Origin: Thermohalobaculum sp039180675
Lineage (GTDB): Bacteria > Pseudomonadota > Alphaproteobacteria > Rhodobacterales > Rhodobacteraceae
Direction: 5' to 3'
DNA: 64,000 nt
Assembly: GCA_039180675.1 (NCBI GenBank)
Contig: JBCDDC010000023.1
Location: 10,085-74,084, forward strand
The notes under the pieces were generated by a model that ran no database searches, had not been told where the DNA came from, and was given only the letters and a program-made list of their open reading frames with translations. The position numbers were made by a program, and so were the translations under genes. Below are positions 9,064-17,315 of the stretch, piece by piece; within the stretch, counting starts at the first letter, position 1; each line of letters opens with the position of its first letter.

Positions 9064-9648
9064 TCAGCCGGTTTTGCTGCGGCGAAGGGCTGCGAAGCCC
9101 ACGAGGCCGGAGAGCAGCAGCGCCGCGCCTGCGGGCAACGGGACCTCGGATACGGTGAAGACAGCGGTCGCGTCGAGCGGGTTGTTGCTGCCCTCGAAGA
9201 ACCCAAGCCGGTAGGTACCCGGTGCCAACAGCCCCTCCTGCGCCGCGATCGCGGTGCCTGGCGCGATCCGGGTCGCGGTCGCCACGGGCGAGAAGAGATC
9301 GCAGGTCCCGCCGACCGGGTCGGGTGCCGAGGCGCAGGCCCCGCTGCTGGTCGTCAGCCGCGTGTCCACGCCGTTGACGATCCTATCAAGCGTCACCCCG
9401 GTCTGCTGACCGTTCGGCGCGTCGACGATCGAGGTGAAGAAGATCTGAAACGGGTTCTCGACCTGAAACTCGACGGTGCCGCTGAAGCTGCCAGCGGTCC
9501 AGTCGACCGTGACGGTGCCCGCGGCATTGGAGGTCGTGATCGTCGCCTCCGGCTCCGACGTGACCGCAGGATCGAAGGTGACCGCACCGGCAGGCGCGGA
9601 CAGAGAAAGACCGGCGGCGACGACCGCAACAGATTTGAGACGACCCAA
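9064..9648 (-). CDS. Secreted protein with VPLPA-CTERM sorting signal
   Basis: This 194-residue protein has an N-terminal signal peptide (residues ~1-23, LKSVAVVAAGLSLSAPAG) and a C-terminal tripartite tail: EVPLPAGAALL, a hydrophobic helix, then the basic end RRSKTG. This is the VPLPA-CTERM variant of PEP-CTERM signals, known to be handled by an exosortase and anchored at the envelope. The middle is a Thr/Val-rich beta domain with three Cys residues and no recognised catalytic motif. The apparent start is TTG 9648, preceded by GGGGGTGGT. No exosortase gene lies in the window. Confidence 0.78.
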   Translation of the reverse strand: MGRLKSVAVVAAGLSLSAPAGAVTFDPAVTSEPEATITTSNAAGTVTVDWTAGSFSGTVEFQVENPFQIFFTSIVDAPNGQQTGVTLDRIVNGVDTRLTTSSGACASAPDPVGGTCDLFSPVATATRIAPGTAIAAQEGLLAPGTYRLGFFEGSNNPLDATAVFTVSEVPLPAGAALLLSGLVGFAALRRSKTG

Positions 9649-9800
9649 GACACCACCCCCGCAAGAACCATCAGCGCATGAAAATGCCGGAGAGATGGGC
9701 CGAAATTGAGGCCGATGCGTACGGAATTAGGACAGCGTTAACCGTAAAAGCGCTAGGCCGGTGGCGCCGAGGCGGGATCGCCCCGCCGCGTAGTTCTCCG

Positions 9801-10541
9801 ATGGTCACCGCCATGGTTCCGGATCTGCTCCTGCTCTTCATCGCCGTCTACGCCGGTCATTTGGCGGCCTATGTCGGGCTCGGCCTTGTGCTGGATGGCT
9901 GGAACCGGCGCAATCCGGCACGGCGGATCCAGAAAATGAGGCGGGGGGAGGCGCGCCGGGCGGTGGAAATCCGCCAGAGCCTCATCGCCCTCGGCCCCAT
10001 CTCAGCCCTGATGAGCATCGGGATCTGGGCACAGGTGAGCGGCTTCACGCTCTGGCAGGCGCCTGCGCTGACGCTTTGGGAATGGCTCGGCATGCTGGGG
10101 CTGGTTCTGGTGCTCTTCGATGCCTGGTTCTATTGGGCGCACCGGCTGATGCACCTGCCGGGGCTCTACCGCTTTCACAAGATCCATCACCTGTCGAAGG
10201 CGCCGACCGTCTGGTCGACCTATTCCGATCACCCCGTCGACGCCGTGGCGCATCAGGGGTTCCTGCTGATCGCGCCGCTTCTGCTCCCGATCCCGCCCAG
10301 CGTGCTGATCGCGCACCGACTGATCGATCACATCAACGGCACGGTCGGGCACTCGGGGTATGAGTATTTCGCCTCGCCCGGTGCCAGGATGCCGAGCCCG
10401 GGCCTCTGCACCACGTTCCACGACCAGCATCATGAGCGATTTACGGTCAACTATGGCAATTTCCTCTCGATCTGGGACCGGATGATGGGCACGATCAGCG
10501 CCGACTATGACGATCAGGTCCGCGCGCGGGAGGAGGCGTGA
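9801..10541 (+). CDS. Sterol desaturase / fatty acid hydroxylase family protein
   Basis: This 246-residue integral membrane protein belongs to the di-iron fatty acid hydroxylase superfamily. The histidine boxes are visible as HRLMH (in YWAHRLMHLPGLYRFH), HKIHH and, near the C-terminus, HDQHH, with an extra DHINGTVGHSGYE between them. These ligands bind two irons for O2-dependent hydroxylation or desaturation of a lipid. ATG 9801 is preferred; the frame opens at 9678, but the first 41 codons have no membrane character. The exact substrate cannot be read from the sequence. A 24-base gap links it to the ureohydrolase gene. Confidence 0.85.
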   Translation: MVTAMVPDLLLLFIAVYAGHLAAYVGLGLVLDGWNRRNPARRIQKMRRGEARRAVEIRQSLIALGPISALMSIGIWAQVSGFTLWQAPALTLWEWLGMLGLVLVLFDAWFYWAHRLMHLPGLYRFHKIHHLSKAPTVWSTYSDHPVDAVAHQGFLLIAPLLLPIPPSVLIAHRLIDHINGTVGHSGYEYFASPGARMPSPGLCTTFHDQHHERFTVNYGNFLSIWDRMMGTISADYDDQVRAREEA

Positions 10542-10565
10542 CGGGCCAAAAGCAGGAGGCCCCGC

Positions 10566-11534
10566 ATGTCAGAGACGCCCGACACCCCCCATGACGAGCC
10601 GCTGGATTTCACCGATCCGATGCAGCGCCCGCGCTTCACCGGGCTCGCAAGTTTCTTCCGCCTGCCGAGCCAGGAGGATTTCGAGACGAACCCGCCCGAA
10701 ATCGGCGTCTGCGGCGTGCCCTTCGACGGGGGCGTGACCAACCGCCCGGGCCCGCGCCACGGGCCGCGGGAGGTGCGCAACATGTCCTCCTTCATGCGGC
10801 GGATGAACCAGGCGACCGGCGTGAGCCCGTTCGAGGCGAAACGCTGCGCAGATATCGGCGACGCCTGGATCCGCAAACCCTACGAGTTGACGGGCGCGCA
10901 CGCCGAGATCGAGGCCTTCTTCTCCCGCGTCCATGCCGCCGGCATCCGGCCGCTCACCTGTGGCGGAGATCATTCGATCAGCCTGCCGATCCTGCGCGCG
11001 ATCGCAAAGGACCAGCCGCTCGGCATGATCCATATCGACGCGCACGCGGATACCGGCGATGGCTATATGGGCAGCAAGTTCCACCACGGCGCCCCGTTCA
11101 AGATCGCGGTCGACGAGGGCCTGCTCGACCCGAAGAAGGTCGTGCAGATCGGCATCCGTGGCCCTGTCCACTCGATGGATATGTGGAAGTTCTCCTACGA
11201 AACCGGCATGCGGGTCATGCTGATCGAGGAGGTCGAGGACCGCGGCTGGAAGCCCTGCATGGAGGAGGCGCGCGAGGTCGTCGGCGACGCGCCGATCTAC
11301 GTGAGCTTCGACATCGACAGCCTCGACCCGGTCTACGCCCCCGGCACCGGCACGCCAGAGGCCGGCGGGCTGACCATGCGCGAGGCGCAGGGCATGTGCC
11401 GGATGCTCGGCGGGCTCGATATCCGCGGCGCGGACATGGTCGAGGTCTCCCCGCCCTTCGACAGCGAGAACATCACCTCGCTCAACGGCGCCACGATCAT
11501 GTTCGAAATCCTCTGCGCCATGGTGCAACGATGA
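10566..11534 (+). CDS. speB: Agmatinase / ureohydrolase family enzyme
   Basis: This 322-residue protein is a manganese ureohydrolase. The metal-binding motifs appear in order: GGDHS, HIDAHADTGDG and SFDIDSLDP, the last followed by APGTGTPEAGG. Ureohydrolases split a guanidino group to urea and an amine. Agmatine to putrescine is the default, but guanidinobutyrate, guanidinopropionate or guanidine hydrolases share these motifs, so the substrate is not settled. GCAGGAGG precedes the ATG. It overlaps the next gene by ATGA, and that gene encodes a small NTF2-like protein that may act with it. Confidence 0.88.
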   Translation: MSETPDTPHDEPLDFTDPMQRPRFTGLASFFRLPSQEDFETNPPEIGVCGVPFDGGVTNRPGPRHGPREVRNMSSFMRRMNQATGVSPFEAKRCADIGDAWIRKPYELTGAHAEIEAFFSRVHAAGIRPLTCGGDHSISLPILRAIAKDQPLGMIHIDAHADTGDGYMGSKFHHGAPFKIAVDEGLLDPKKVVQIGIRGPVHSMDMWKFSYETGMRVMLIEEVEDRGWKPCMEEAREVVGDAPIYVSFDIDSLDPVYAPGTGTPEAGGLTMREAQGMCRMLGGLDIRGADMVEVSPPFDSENITSLNGATIMFEILCAMVQR

Positions 11535-11929
11535 GCCTGGAGCGCGCGCGGGCCGAGATCATCCGCCTCCACGACTTCTTCACCGGCTGGTACAAGGGCG
11601 CGATCCCGCGGACAGCGCTCGAGACGGATTTCACCGCGGTGATGCATCCCGAATTCCAGCTCATCATGCCGGCGGGAAAGGTCTACACGAAGGACGATAT
11701 CGTCGAGGTGATCGATGGCGGCCATGGCCAGAACCCCGATTTCCGGATCACGATCGAGACGGTGGAGCTCGCAGGCACCTGGCCGGGCCTGATCCTGGCG
11801 AGCTATATTGAACGCCAGGAAGGCGCAAAGAACTCCGCAGCCGTGAACCGCCGCCGCTCGACGGTCCTCTTCGAGGCTGGCGACGACTGGCTCCTCTGGC
11901 GGCATCTGCAGGAGACCTGGGTGAGCTGA
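11531..11929 (+). CDS. Small NTF2-like / DUF4440-type protein
   Basis: This 132-residue protein starts MSLERARAEIIRLHDFF and reads like a cystatin-like alpha+beta (NTF2-type) fold: an N-terminal helix, HPEFQLIMPAGKVYTKDDI, then strands ending LLWRHLQETW. That pattern fits small DUF4440-like proteins, which often act as accessory or ligand-binding proteins. It overlaps the stop of the ureohydrolase gene by 4 bases (ATGA), indicating translational coupling. The longer open frame that begins at 11183 is a shadow of that upstream gene. Function unknown. Confidence 0.75.
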   Translation: MSLERARAEIIRLHDFFTGWYKGAIPRTALETDFTAVMHPEFQLIMPAGKVYTKDDIVEVIDGGHGQNPDFRITIETVELAGTWPGLILASYIERQEGAKNSAAVNRRRSTVLFEAGDDWLLWRHLQETWVS

Positions 11930-11964
11930 CGGGGCGCCCGCGCGCGTCCCCCGGACGCGCCAAG

Positions 11965-12003
11965 CAAAGGCGTATGCGCGGCACGCGCATTCCGCTTGGT
12001 TCG
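11965..12003. repeat. Dispersed palindromic repeat, copy 1
   Basis: A 39-bp element CAAAGG-n-GTATGCGCG-GCA-CGCGCAT-TCCGCTTGGTTCG. Its hairpin stem (11974-11980 / 11984-11990, loop GCA) is a perfect 7 bp. The flanks match the element at 50775-50817, which has a 9-bp stem with the same loop. It lies in the gap between the NTF2-like gene and doxX. Confidence 0.7.
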
Positions 12004-12120
12004 CCGCGCTGGCGGCTCCGGCCCATCGCTCACAATTTCATGAATTCCGGCGGGTGGGGTGGCCCTGGCCCGCTCCGCATGCTACCGGGCCGCCTGCCCC
12101 GGAGACCAGCGGAGAGATCG

Positions 12121-12564
12121 ATGCAATCGCCCACCTCGCGCCACGCGGCGCTTCTGCTTCTTCGCGTCACGCTCGCGGGGCTTCTGTTCTGGTGGGGGCT
12201 CGCCAAGGGGCTCGACCTCGGGGTCGGCGCCCGGGTCTCGGACAAGTATTACGGCGGGGTCTTCTCGATCGACTTGCTCCTGATCGTCTTCGGCTGGGCG
12301 CAGGTCGCCGCTGCTGCACTGCTCGCAATCGGGCTCTTTCGCGCGCCGCTCCTGCTCTTCCAGCTTGTCGTCAATGTTTTTGTGGCGGCAGCCGTCTGGC
12401 AATCGCTGATCGATCCCTTCTGGCTCTGGACCGGAGGCGAGAAGCCCGAGACGGTCAACGCGCTCTTCTACCCCTCCGCAATCGTCGCCGCCGGGTCGTT
12501 TCTGCTCCTGAGCTTTCGCAATATGGATAGCTGGGCGCTCGACCGGGTGATCGGGGCGCGATGA
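12121..12564 (+). CDS. DoxX family membrane protein
   Basis: This 147-residue four-helix membrane protein matches the DoxX family: helix 1 LLLLRVTLAGLLFWWGLAKG carries the typical RxxxGxxFxxxGxxK pattern, and three more hydrophobic helices follow (~45-70, 75-95, 118-137). Family members are linked to quinone or thiosulfate oxidation and to redox protection, but the role is mostly unproven. ATG 12121 follows GGAGAG; the frame remains open upstream to 11974 through the dispersed repeat but without coding character. It overlaps the glutathione S-transferase gene by ATGA. Confidence 0.8.
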   Translation: MQSPTSRHAALLLLRVTLAGLLFWWGLAKGLDLGVGARVSDKYYGGVFSIDLLLIVFGWAQVAAAALLAIGLFRAPLLLFQLVVNVFVAAAVWQSLIDPFWLWTGGEKPETVNALFYPSAIVAAGSFLLLSFRNMDSWALDRVIGAR

Positions 12565-13487
12565 CCGGGATCATCCTGCATAATTATCCGCAGAGCCCGG
12601 TGGCGGAGAAGGTCCGCGTCGGGCTCGGGATCAAGGGGCTCGCCTGGCGCTCGGTCGAGATCCCGCGCCTGCCGCCGAAGCCTGATCTGATCCCGCTGAC
12701 CGGCGGCTATCGCCGCACACCGGTGATGCAGATCGGCGCGGATATTTTCTGCGACAGCCAGATGATCTTTCGCGCGCTGGAGGAAATTCACCCCTCGCCC
12801 TCGTTCTTTCCCGATGGTGCGGCAATGACCTGGGGCCTCAGCCGCTGGATAGACGGGGAGTTCTTCACCCTTGCGGTCAAACTCGTCCTCGGCTCAGCCG
12901 GCGACGCGCTCGACCCGGACTTCGCCGCGGACCGCGGCCGGCTCTATCTCGGCACGGATTGGCAAGCGCGTCTGGCCGAGGCGAACGAAGAGCTGCCGCA
13001 TTACGCGGCCCAGGTCCGTGCCGGGCTCAACTGGATAGACCATCAGCTTGCGAATTGGGACTTCCTGACAGGCACGGAACCCGGCTATGCCGACGCGCTG
13101 CTCTATCACGCCGTCTGGTTCATCCGTGGCCGCTGGGCAGCGGGACCAGAGTTCCTGTCGGAGTTTCCGGATCTGATCGGCTGGGAGGATCGGGTTCGCG
13201 AGATCGGCCATGGCGATCGGTCGGACCTCGCGGCTGCGGAGGCGCTCGACATCGCCCGGGACGCTGTGACTGAGACGCCTGAGACAGCCGATCCACACGA
13301 CCCCCAGAAACTCGCTCCCGGAGATTTCGTCAGTATCTCGCCGGATCTTGATGGCGGAGAGCAGGCCGTCGAGGGCCGCATCCGCGCCGTGACCGCCAAC
13401 ATGGTCGCGATCCTGCGCGAGGACGACCGTGTCGGCGAGGTCTGTGTCCATTTCCCCCGCGCGGGCTACCGCGTCACCCGTCTCTGA
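12561..13487 (+). CDS. Glutathione S-transferase family protein with C-terminal extension
   Basis: This 308-residue protein has a thioredoxin-fold GST N-terminal domain (ILHNYPQSPVAEKVRVGLGIKGL, here shown in two pieces: ILHNYPQSPVAEK and VRVGLGIKGL; cis-Pro region RRTPVMQIG; DSQMIFRALEE) and an all-helical C-terminal domain up to ~230. About 65 further residues (from ~245, KLAPGDFVSISPDLDGGEQ to the end) look like a small beta-barrel or SH3-like module and are not part of a usual GST of ~210 residues. The partner substrate is unknown. It is coupled to doxX by overlap and followed 9 bases later by an old yellow enzyme gene, which suggests a redox or detoxification operon. Confidence 0.8.
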   Translation: MTGIILHNYPQSPVAEKVRVGLGIKGLAWRSVEIPRLPPKPDLIPLTGGYRRTPVMQIGADIFCDSQMIFRALEEIHPSPSFFPDGAAMTWGLSRWIDGEFFTLAVKLVLGSAGDALDPDFAADRGRLYLGTDWQARLAEANEELPHYAAQVRAGLNWIDHQLANWDFLTGTEPGYADALLYHAVWFIRGRWAAGPEFLSEFPDLIGWEDRVREIGHGDRSDLAAAEALDIARDAVTETPETADPHDPQKLAPGDFVSISPDLDGGEQAVEGRIRAVTANMVAILREDDRVGEVCVHFPRAGYRVTRL

Positions 13488-13495
13488 GGACCGTC

Positions 13496-14641
13496 ATGAG
13501 CGCTCTCTTCTCCCCCTTCGCCCTCAGGGGCGTGACCTTCAAGAACCGCGTGGCGGTCAGCCCGATGAGCCAGTACCGGGCGAAGGGTGGCTATGCCAAT
13601 GACTGGCATCTGGTGCATCTAGGCCGGTTCGCGCTTGGCGGGGCCGGCCTTGTCTATGCCGAGGCGACGGCGGTCGAGGACCGTGGGCGGCGGACCCACG
13701 GGGATCTGGGTATCTGGGAGGACGGGCAGATCGAGCCGCTCGCCCGCGTGACCCGGTTCATCGCGGCGGAAGGCGCCGTGCCGGGCATCCAGCTTGGCCA
13801 TGCCGGGCGCAAGGCCTCGGAGCGGCGGCCGTGGCATGGCGAGAGCCCGGTCAATGAGGAAGATACGAAGCTGCGGGACGAGCCGCCGTGGGAGACGATC
13901 GGCCCCTCCGCCCTGCCCTTCGCCGAGCCCTGGCCGCTGCCGGCGGAGATGAGTGAGGACGACATTCAGGGCGTGATCGATGCGTTCGGACAGGCCGCGC
14001 GGCGTTCGAAGGACGCGGGCTTCCGGATCATCGAGGTCTATGCCGCCCACGGGTTCCTGCTCCACCAGTTCTACTCCCCCATCGCCAATCAGCGGACCGA
14101 CCGTTGGGGCGGGAGCCTCGAGAACCGTTGCCGACTGTCCATCGAGGTCGCCCGAGCGATCCGGGCGCATTGGCCGGAGGATCTGCCGCTGGCCTTCCGC
14201 CTCTCCGCCACCGACTGGATGGAGGGCGGCTGGACGCCGGAGGAAACGGTGGAACTGGCGCGCTGGCTCAACGAGGCGGGCGTCGACATGATCGACTGCT
14301 CGACCGGCGGGATCGGCGGCATGGGCGGGCGCGAGCGGCCCTCGCTGATGCCGCTGTCGGAGAACTTCCAGGTGCCCTTCGCGGCTCAGGTCCGCAACCA
14401 GACCGGGGTGCCGAGCATGGCGGTCGGCCTGATCTGGGACGCCGAGGCGGCCGAGCGGATCATCGCCAATGGCGACGCCGATATGGTGGCGCTGGCCCGC
14501 GAGTTGCTCGATCACCCGAACTGGCCCCTTCAGGCCATGGCAACGCTTGGCGCGGATGAACGCTTCAACGCCTGGCCCCCGGAATTCGGCTGGTGGCTCG
14601 ACAAACGCGAGCGGGTCTGCACGAAGCTCGGGCTGCGGTAG
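13496..14641 (+). CDS. NADH:flavin oxidoreductase, old yellow enzyme family
   Basis: This 381-residue FMN enzyme is of the YqjM-like old yellow enzyme type, which reduces activated C=C bonds with NAD(P)H. Visible features are the FMN-binding N-terminus NRVAVSPMSQY, HAGRKAS, the substrate-binding His pair in AAHGFLLHQFYSP, TDRWGGSLENR, and the phosphate-binding end GDADMVALARELL. In YqjM the N-terminal motif carries a redox-tuning Cys (SPMCMY); here the same position is Ser25. It is the third gene of the doxX-gst-oye run. Confidence 0.9.
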   Translation: MSALFSPFALRGVTFKNRVAVSPMSQYRAKGGYANDWHLVHLGRFALGGAGLVYAEATAVEDRGRRTHGDLGIWEDGQIEPLARVTRFIAAEGAVPGIQLGHAGRKASERRPWHGESPVNEEDTKLRDEPPWETIGPSALPFAEPWPLPAEMSEDDIQGVIDAFGQAARRSKDAGFRIIEVYAAHGFLLHQFYSPIANQRTDRWGGSLENRCRLSIEVARAIRAHWPEDLPLAFRLSATDWMEGGWTPEETVELARWLNEAGVDMIDCSTGGIGGMGGRERPSLMPLSENFQVPFAAQVRNQTGVPSMAVGLIWDAEAAERIIANGDADMVALARELLDHPNWPLQAMATLGADERFNAWPPEFGWWLDKRERVCTKLGLR

Positions 14642-14754
14642 AGCCGAGCACCACGGACATCGTCGGCAAACCAACCGGCTGCATCGCCAGCACATCCATG
14701 CTGTGTCAAAATGGGATCAAGGTGTATCCTGTTGCGATCACGATGGAGGTTCAG

Positions 14755-15183
14755 ATGCCCGCACCCCGGATCGCGCTCGCCGGTCTTCTTCTCACGGCCG
14801 CATGCATGAACGGTGAAACGCCGCCCGTCGCAACGCCAGGCAGCTGTGACAACACCGATGGCGCGCTATCCTCGGCGGCGTTCGTCATTGCGGAGGAGCC
14901 AATCGCAGGCGCCCGGGTGTCGAGCGGCTTCAGCGTCAGGGGGTGCTCGCGCACCTTCGAGAGCACGGTGGTCTGGCGGCTACTCGCCCGCGATGGATCG
15001 GTCCTGAATGAGGGGTTCACGACAGGTGGTGGTGTCGATGGGGTCGGCCCCTTCGCCTTCACGGTCCCCTACAGCGTGGCGGAGCGGCAGATCGGGCATC
15101 TCGAAGTCTTTGAAGAGGACGCCTCGGATGGCGAGGGTTTCCCGCCCGGGCGGACCATCCTGCCGGTTGTTCTGCAGCCTTGA
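14755..15183 (+). CDS. Lipoprotein with Gmad2 immunoglobulin-like domain
   Basis: This 142-residue protein begins with a lipoprotein signal peptide ending in the lipobox LLLTAAC. The rest reads as one Gmad2 domain: PIAGARVSSGFSVRGCSRTFE, WRLLARDGSVLNEGF, then FTVPYSVAERQIGHLEVFEEDASDGEG (given here in part) with the typical closing strand. Gmad2 domains are known from envelope and spore-germination lipoproteins and probably bind other proteins. GGAGG at 14745-14749 decides for ATG 14755 over ATG 14743. The gene is preceded by 113 non-coding bases and sits upstream of parE. Confidence 0.78.
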   Translation: MPAPRIALAGLLLTAACMNGETPPVATPGSCDNTDGALSSAAFVIAEEPIAGARVSSGFSVRGCSRTFESTVVWRLLARDGSVLNEGFTTGGGVDGVGPFAFTVPYSVAERQIGHLEVFEEDASDGEGFPPGRTILPVVLQP

Positions 15184-15307
15184 TCGCTGGATGAGCGGGA
15201 AACTGAGTGTTCGTCTGACAGGCCGCGTGTACCGCAAGATGTTGCGTGGCGCTGCGCGCGGGTGCATACATAGTGCTTCAGAGCAGTGAAGTGCCGGGAG
15301 AGCACGC

Positions 15308-17275
15308 ATGGCCGCGACCGACCTCTTCGATGATGGGTCCGATGGATCCTATGATGCCTCCTCAATCGAGGTTCTGGAGGGGCTGGAGCCTGTTCGCAAG
15401 CGGCCGGGCATGTATATCGGCGGCACCGATGAGCGGGCGCTGCACCATCTGGTGGCAGAAGTCCTCGACAACTCGATGGACGAGGCGGTCGCGGGGCATG
15501 CGAGCCGTATAGAGGTCGAGCTGCTGGAGGACGGATCCTGCGTGATCAGCGACAACGGGCGGGGCATTCCGGTCGATCCGCACCCGAAGTTTCCGGGCAA
15601 ATCCGCGCTCGAGGTTATTCTCACAACCCTCCATGCAGGCGGGAAATTCTCCGGCAAAGCCTATGAGACATCGGGTGGGTTGCACGGGGTCGGCGTCTCG
15701 GTCGTCAATGCGCTGAGCGATCACCTTCGGGTCGAGGTCGCGCGCAACAAGGAGCTTTATGCGCAGGAGTTCTCCCGCGGGCATGCGCAAGGCGGGGTGG
15801 AGCGGCTGGGGCCGACGCAGAACCGGCGCGGCACGCGGGTGGAGTTCCACCCCGATGCCGAGATCTTTGGCCCCCGCGCCGCGTTCAAGCCCGCCCGGCT
15901 CTACCGGATGGCGCGCTCGAAGGCCTACCTTTTCCGCGGGGTCGAGATCCGCTGGAAATGCGCGGCGGAGCTGCTCCGCGACGGCGATGAGACCCCGGCG
16001 GAGGACAGTTTCAAGTTTCCGGGCGGTTTGGAGGATTACCTGCTCTCCACCCTCAACGGCAGCGAGTTCTATGGCGAGCGGCCGTTCGCCGGAAAGGTCG
16101 ATTTCAACGGTCGGCCCGGCTCGGTCGAATGGGCGATTGTCTGGGCGCCGGGGCGGGATGCGCATGTCTCCTCCTACTGCAACACGATCCCGACGCCGGA
16201 GGGTGGTACCCACGAGGCCGGGTTCTGGGGCGCGGTGCTGAAGGGGGTCCGCGGCTATGGCGAGCTGAGCGGCAACAAGAAGGCCGGGCAGATCACCCGC
16301 GACGACATCGCAGGCAGCGCCAATGCGATGATCTCTGCCTTTATCCGCGAGCCGGAATTCGTCGGCCAGACCAAGGATCGGTTGGCGACCGTCGAGGCAT
16401 CAAAACTGGTCGAGAACGCGGTCCGGGACCGGTTCGATAGCTGGCTCGCGGGCGACCCCAAGACGGCGGGCGCGATTCTGGAGCACCTGATCGAACGGGC
16501 GGAGGAGCGGGCGCGCAGGCGGGCGGAAAAGGAGACCCAGCGCAAATCGGCGACCAAGAAGCTGCGCCTGCCAGGCAAACTCGCGGATTGTTCGGAGGCG
16601 ACGCGGGAGGGATCAGAGATCTTCCTGGTCGAGGGCGACTCGGCCGGCGGATCGGCGAAACAGGCGCGGGACCGGAAGACCCAGGCCGTGCTGCCGCTCC
16701 GCGGCAAGATCCTCAACGTCGCCAACGCGGCGGCGGGCAAGCTGGCACAGAACCAGGAGCTGCAGGATCTGATGCAGGCGCTCGGCGTCCAGCCCGGCTC
16801 GAAATACAACGACAACGATCTGCGCTATGAGAAGGTGATCATCATGTGCGACGCCGATGTGGACGGCGCGCATATCGCCTCGCTGCTCATGACGTTCTTC
16901 TTCACCCAGATGCGGCCCCTGATCGAGAACCGGCATCTCTATCTGGCGGCACCCCCGCTCTACCGCGTCACACAGGGGGCGAAATCGGCCTATGCGCCCG
17001 ATGAGGCGGAGCTTGAGCGATTGCTCGCCAACGGATTGGGAGGCAAGGGGAAAGCCGAGTACACCCGGTTCAAGGGTCTGGGCGAGATGATGCCCAAGCA
17101 GCTCAAGGAGACAACCATGGACCCGGGCACGCGCACGCTCATCCGGGTGGTGATCGATGACGAAGATCAGGGCGAGACCGGCACCCTGATCGACCGGCTG
17201 ATGGGCCGCAAACCGGAGCTGCGTTTCGAGTACATCCAGGAGAATGCGCGCTTCGCGGAAGATCTTGACGTCTAA
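15308..17275 (+). CDS. parE: DNA topoisomerase IV subunit B
   Basis: This 655-residue protein is a type IIA topoisomerase B subunit that uses ATP to decatenate daughter chromosomes with ParC. It has the GHKL ATPase motifs (EVLDNSMDEA, DNGRGIPVD, SGGLHGVGVSVVNALS), the transducer domain, and the TOPRIM part with EGDSAGGS at residues ~442-449, PLRGKILNV and DADVDGAHI. Its length and the absence of the GyrB-type long insertion support ParE rather than GyrB. The start ATG 15308 lies after GGGAGAGC. parC is not in the window. Confidence 0.93.
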   Translation: MAATDLFDDGSDGSYDASSIEVLEGLEPVRKRPGMYIGGTDERALHHLVAEVLDNSMDEAVAGHASRIEVELLEDGSCVISDNGRGIPVDPHPKFPGKSALEVILTTLHAGGKFSGKAYETSGGLHGVGVSVVNALSDHLRVEVARNKELYAQEFSRGHAQGGVERLGPTQNRRGTRVEFHPDAEIFGPRAAFKPARLYRMARSKAYLFRGVEIRWKCAAELLRDGDETPAEDSFKFPGGLEDYLLSTLNGSEFYGERPFAGKVDFNGRPGSVEWAIVWAPGRDAHVSSYCNTIPTPEGGTHEAGFWGAVLKGVRGYGELSGNKKAGQITRDDIAGSANAMISAFIREPEFVGQTKDRLATVEASKLVENAVRDRFDSWLAGDPKTAGAILEHLIERAEERARRRAEKETQRKSATKKLRLPGKLADCSEATREGSEIFLVEGDSAGGSAKQARDRKTQAVLPLRGKILNVANAAAGKLAQNQELQDLMQALGVQPGSKYNDNDLRYEKVIIMCDADVDGAHIASLLMTFFFTQMRPLIENRHLYLAAPPLYRVTQGAKSAYAPDEAELERLLANGLGGKGKAEYTRFKGLGEMMPKQLKETTMDPGTRTLIRVVIDDEDQGETGTLIDRLMGRKPELRFEYIQENARFAEDLDV

Positions 17276-17315
17276 TGGCAACCTCGCCAAGCTTTTTGAA
17301 GAAACAGAGGTTTAG

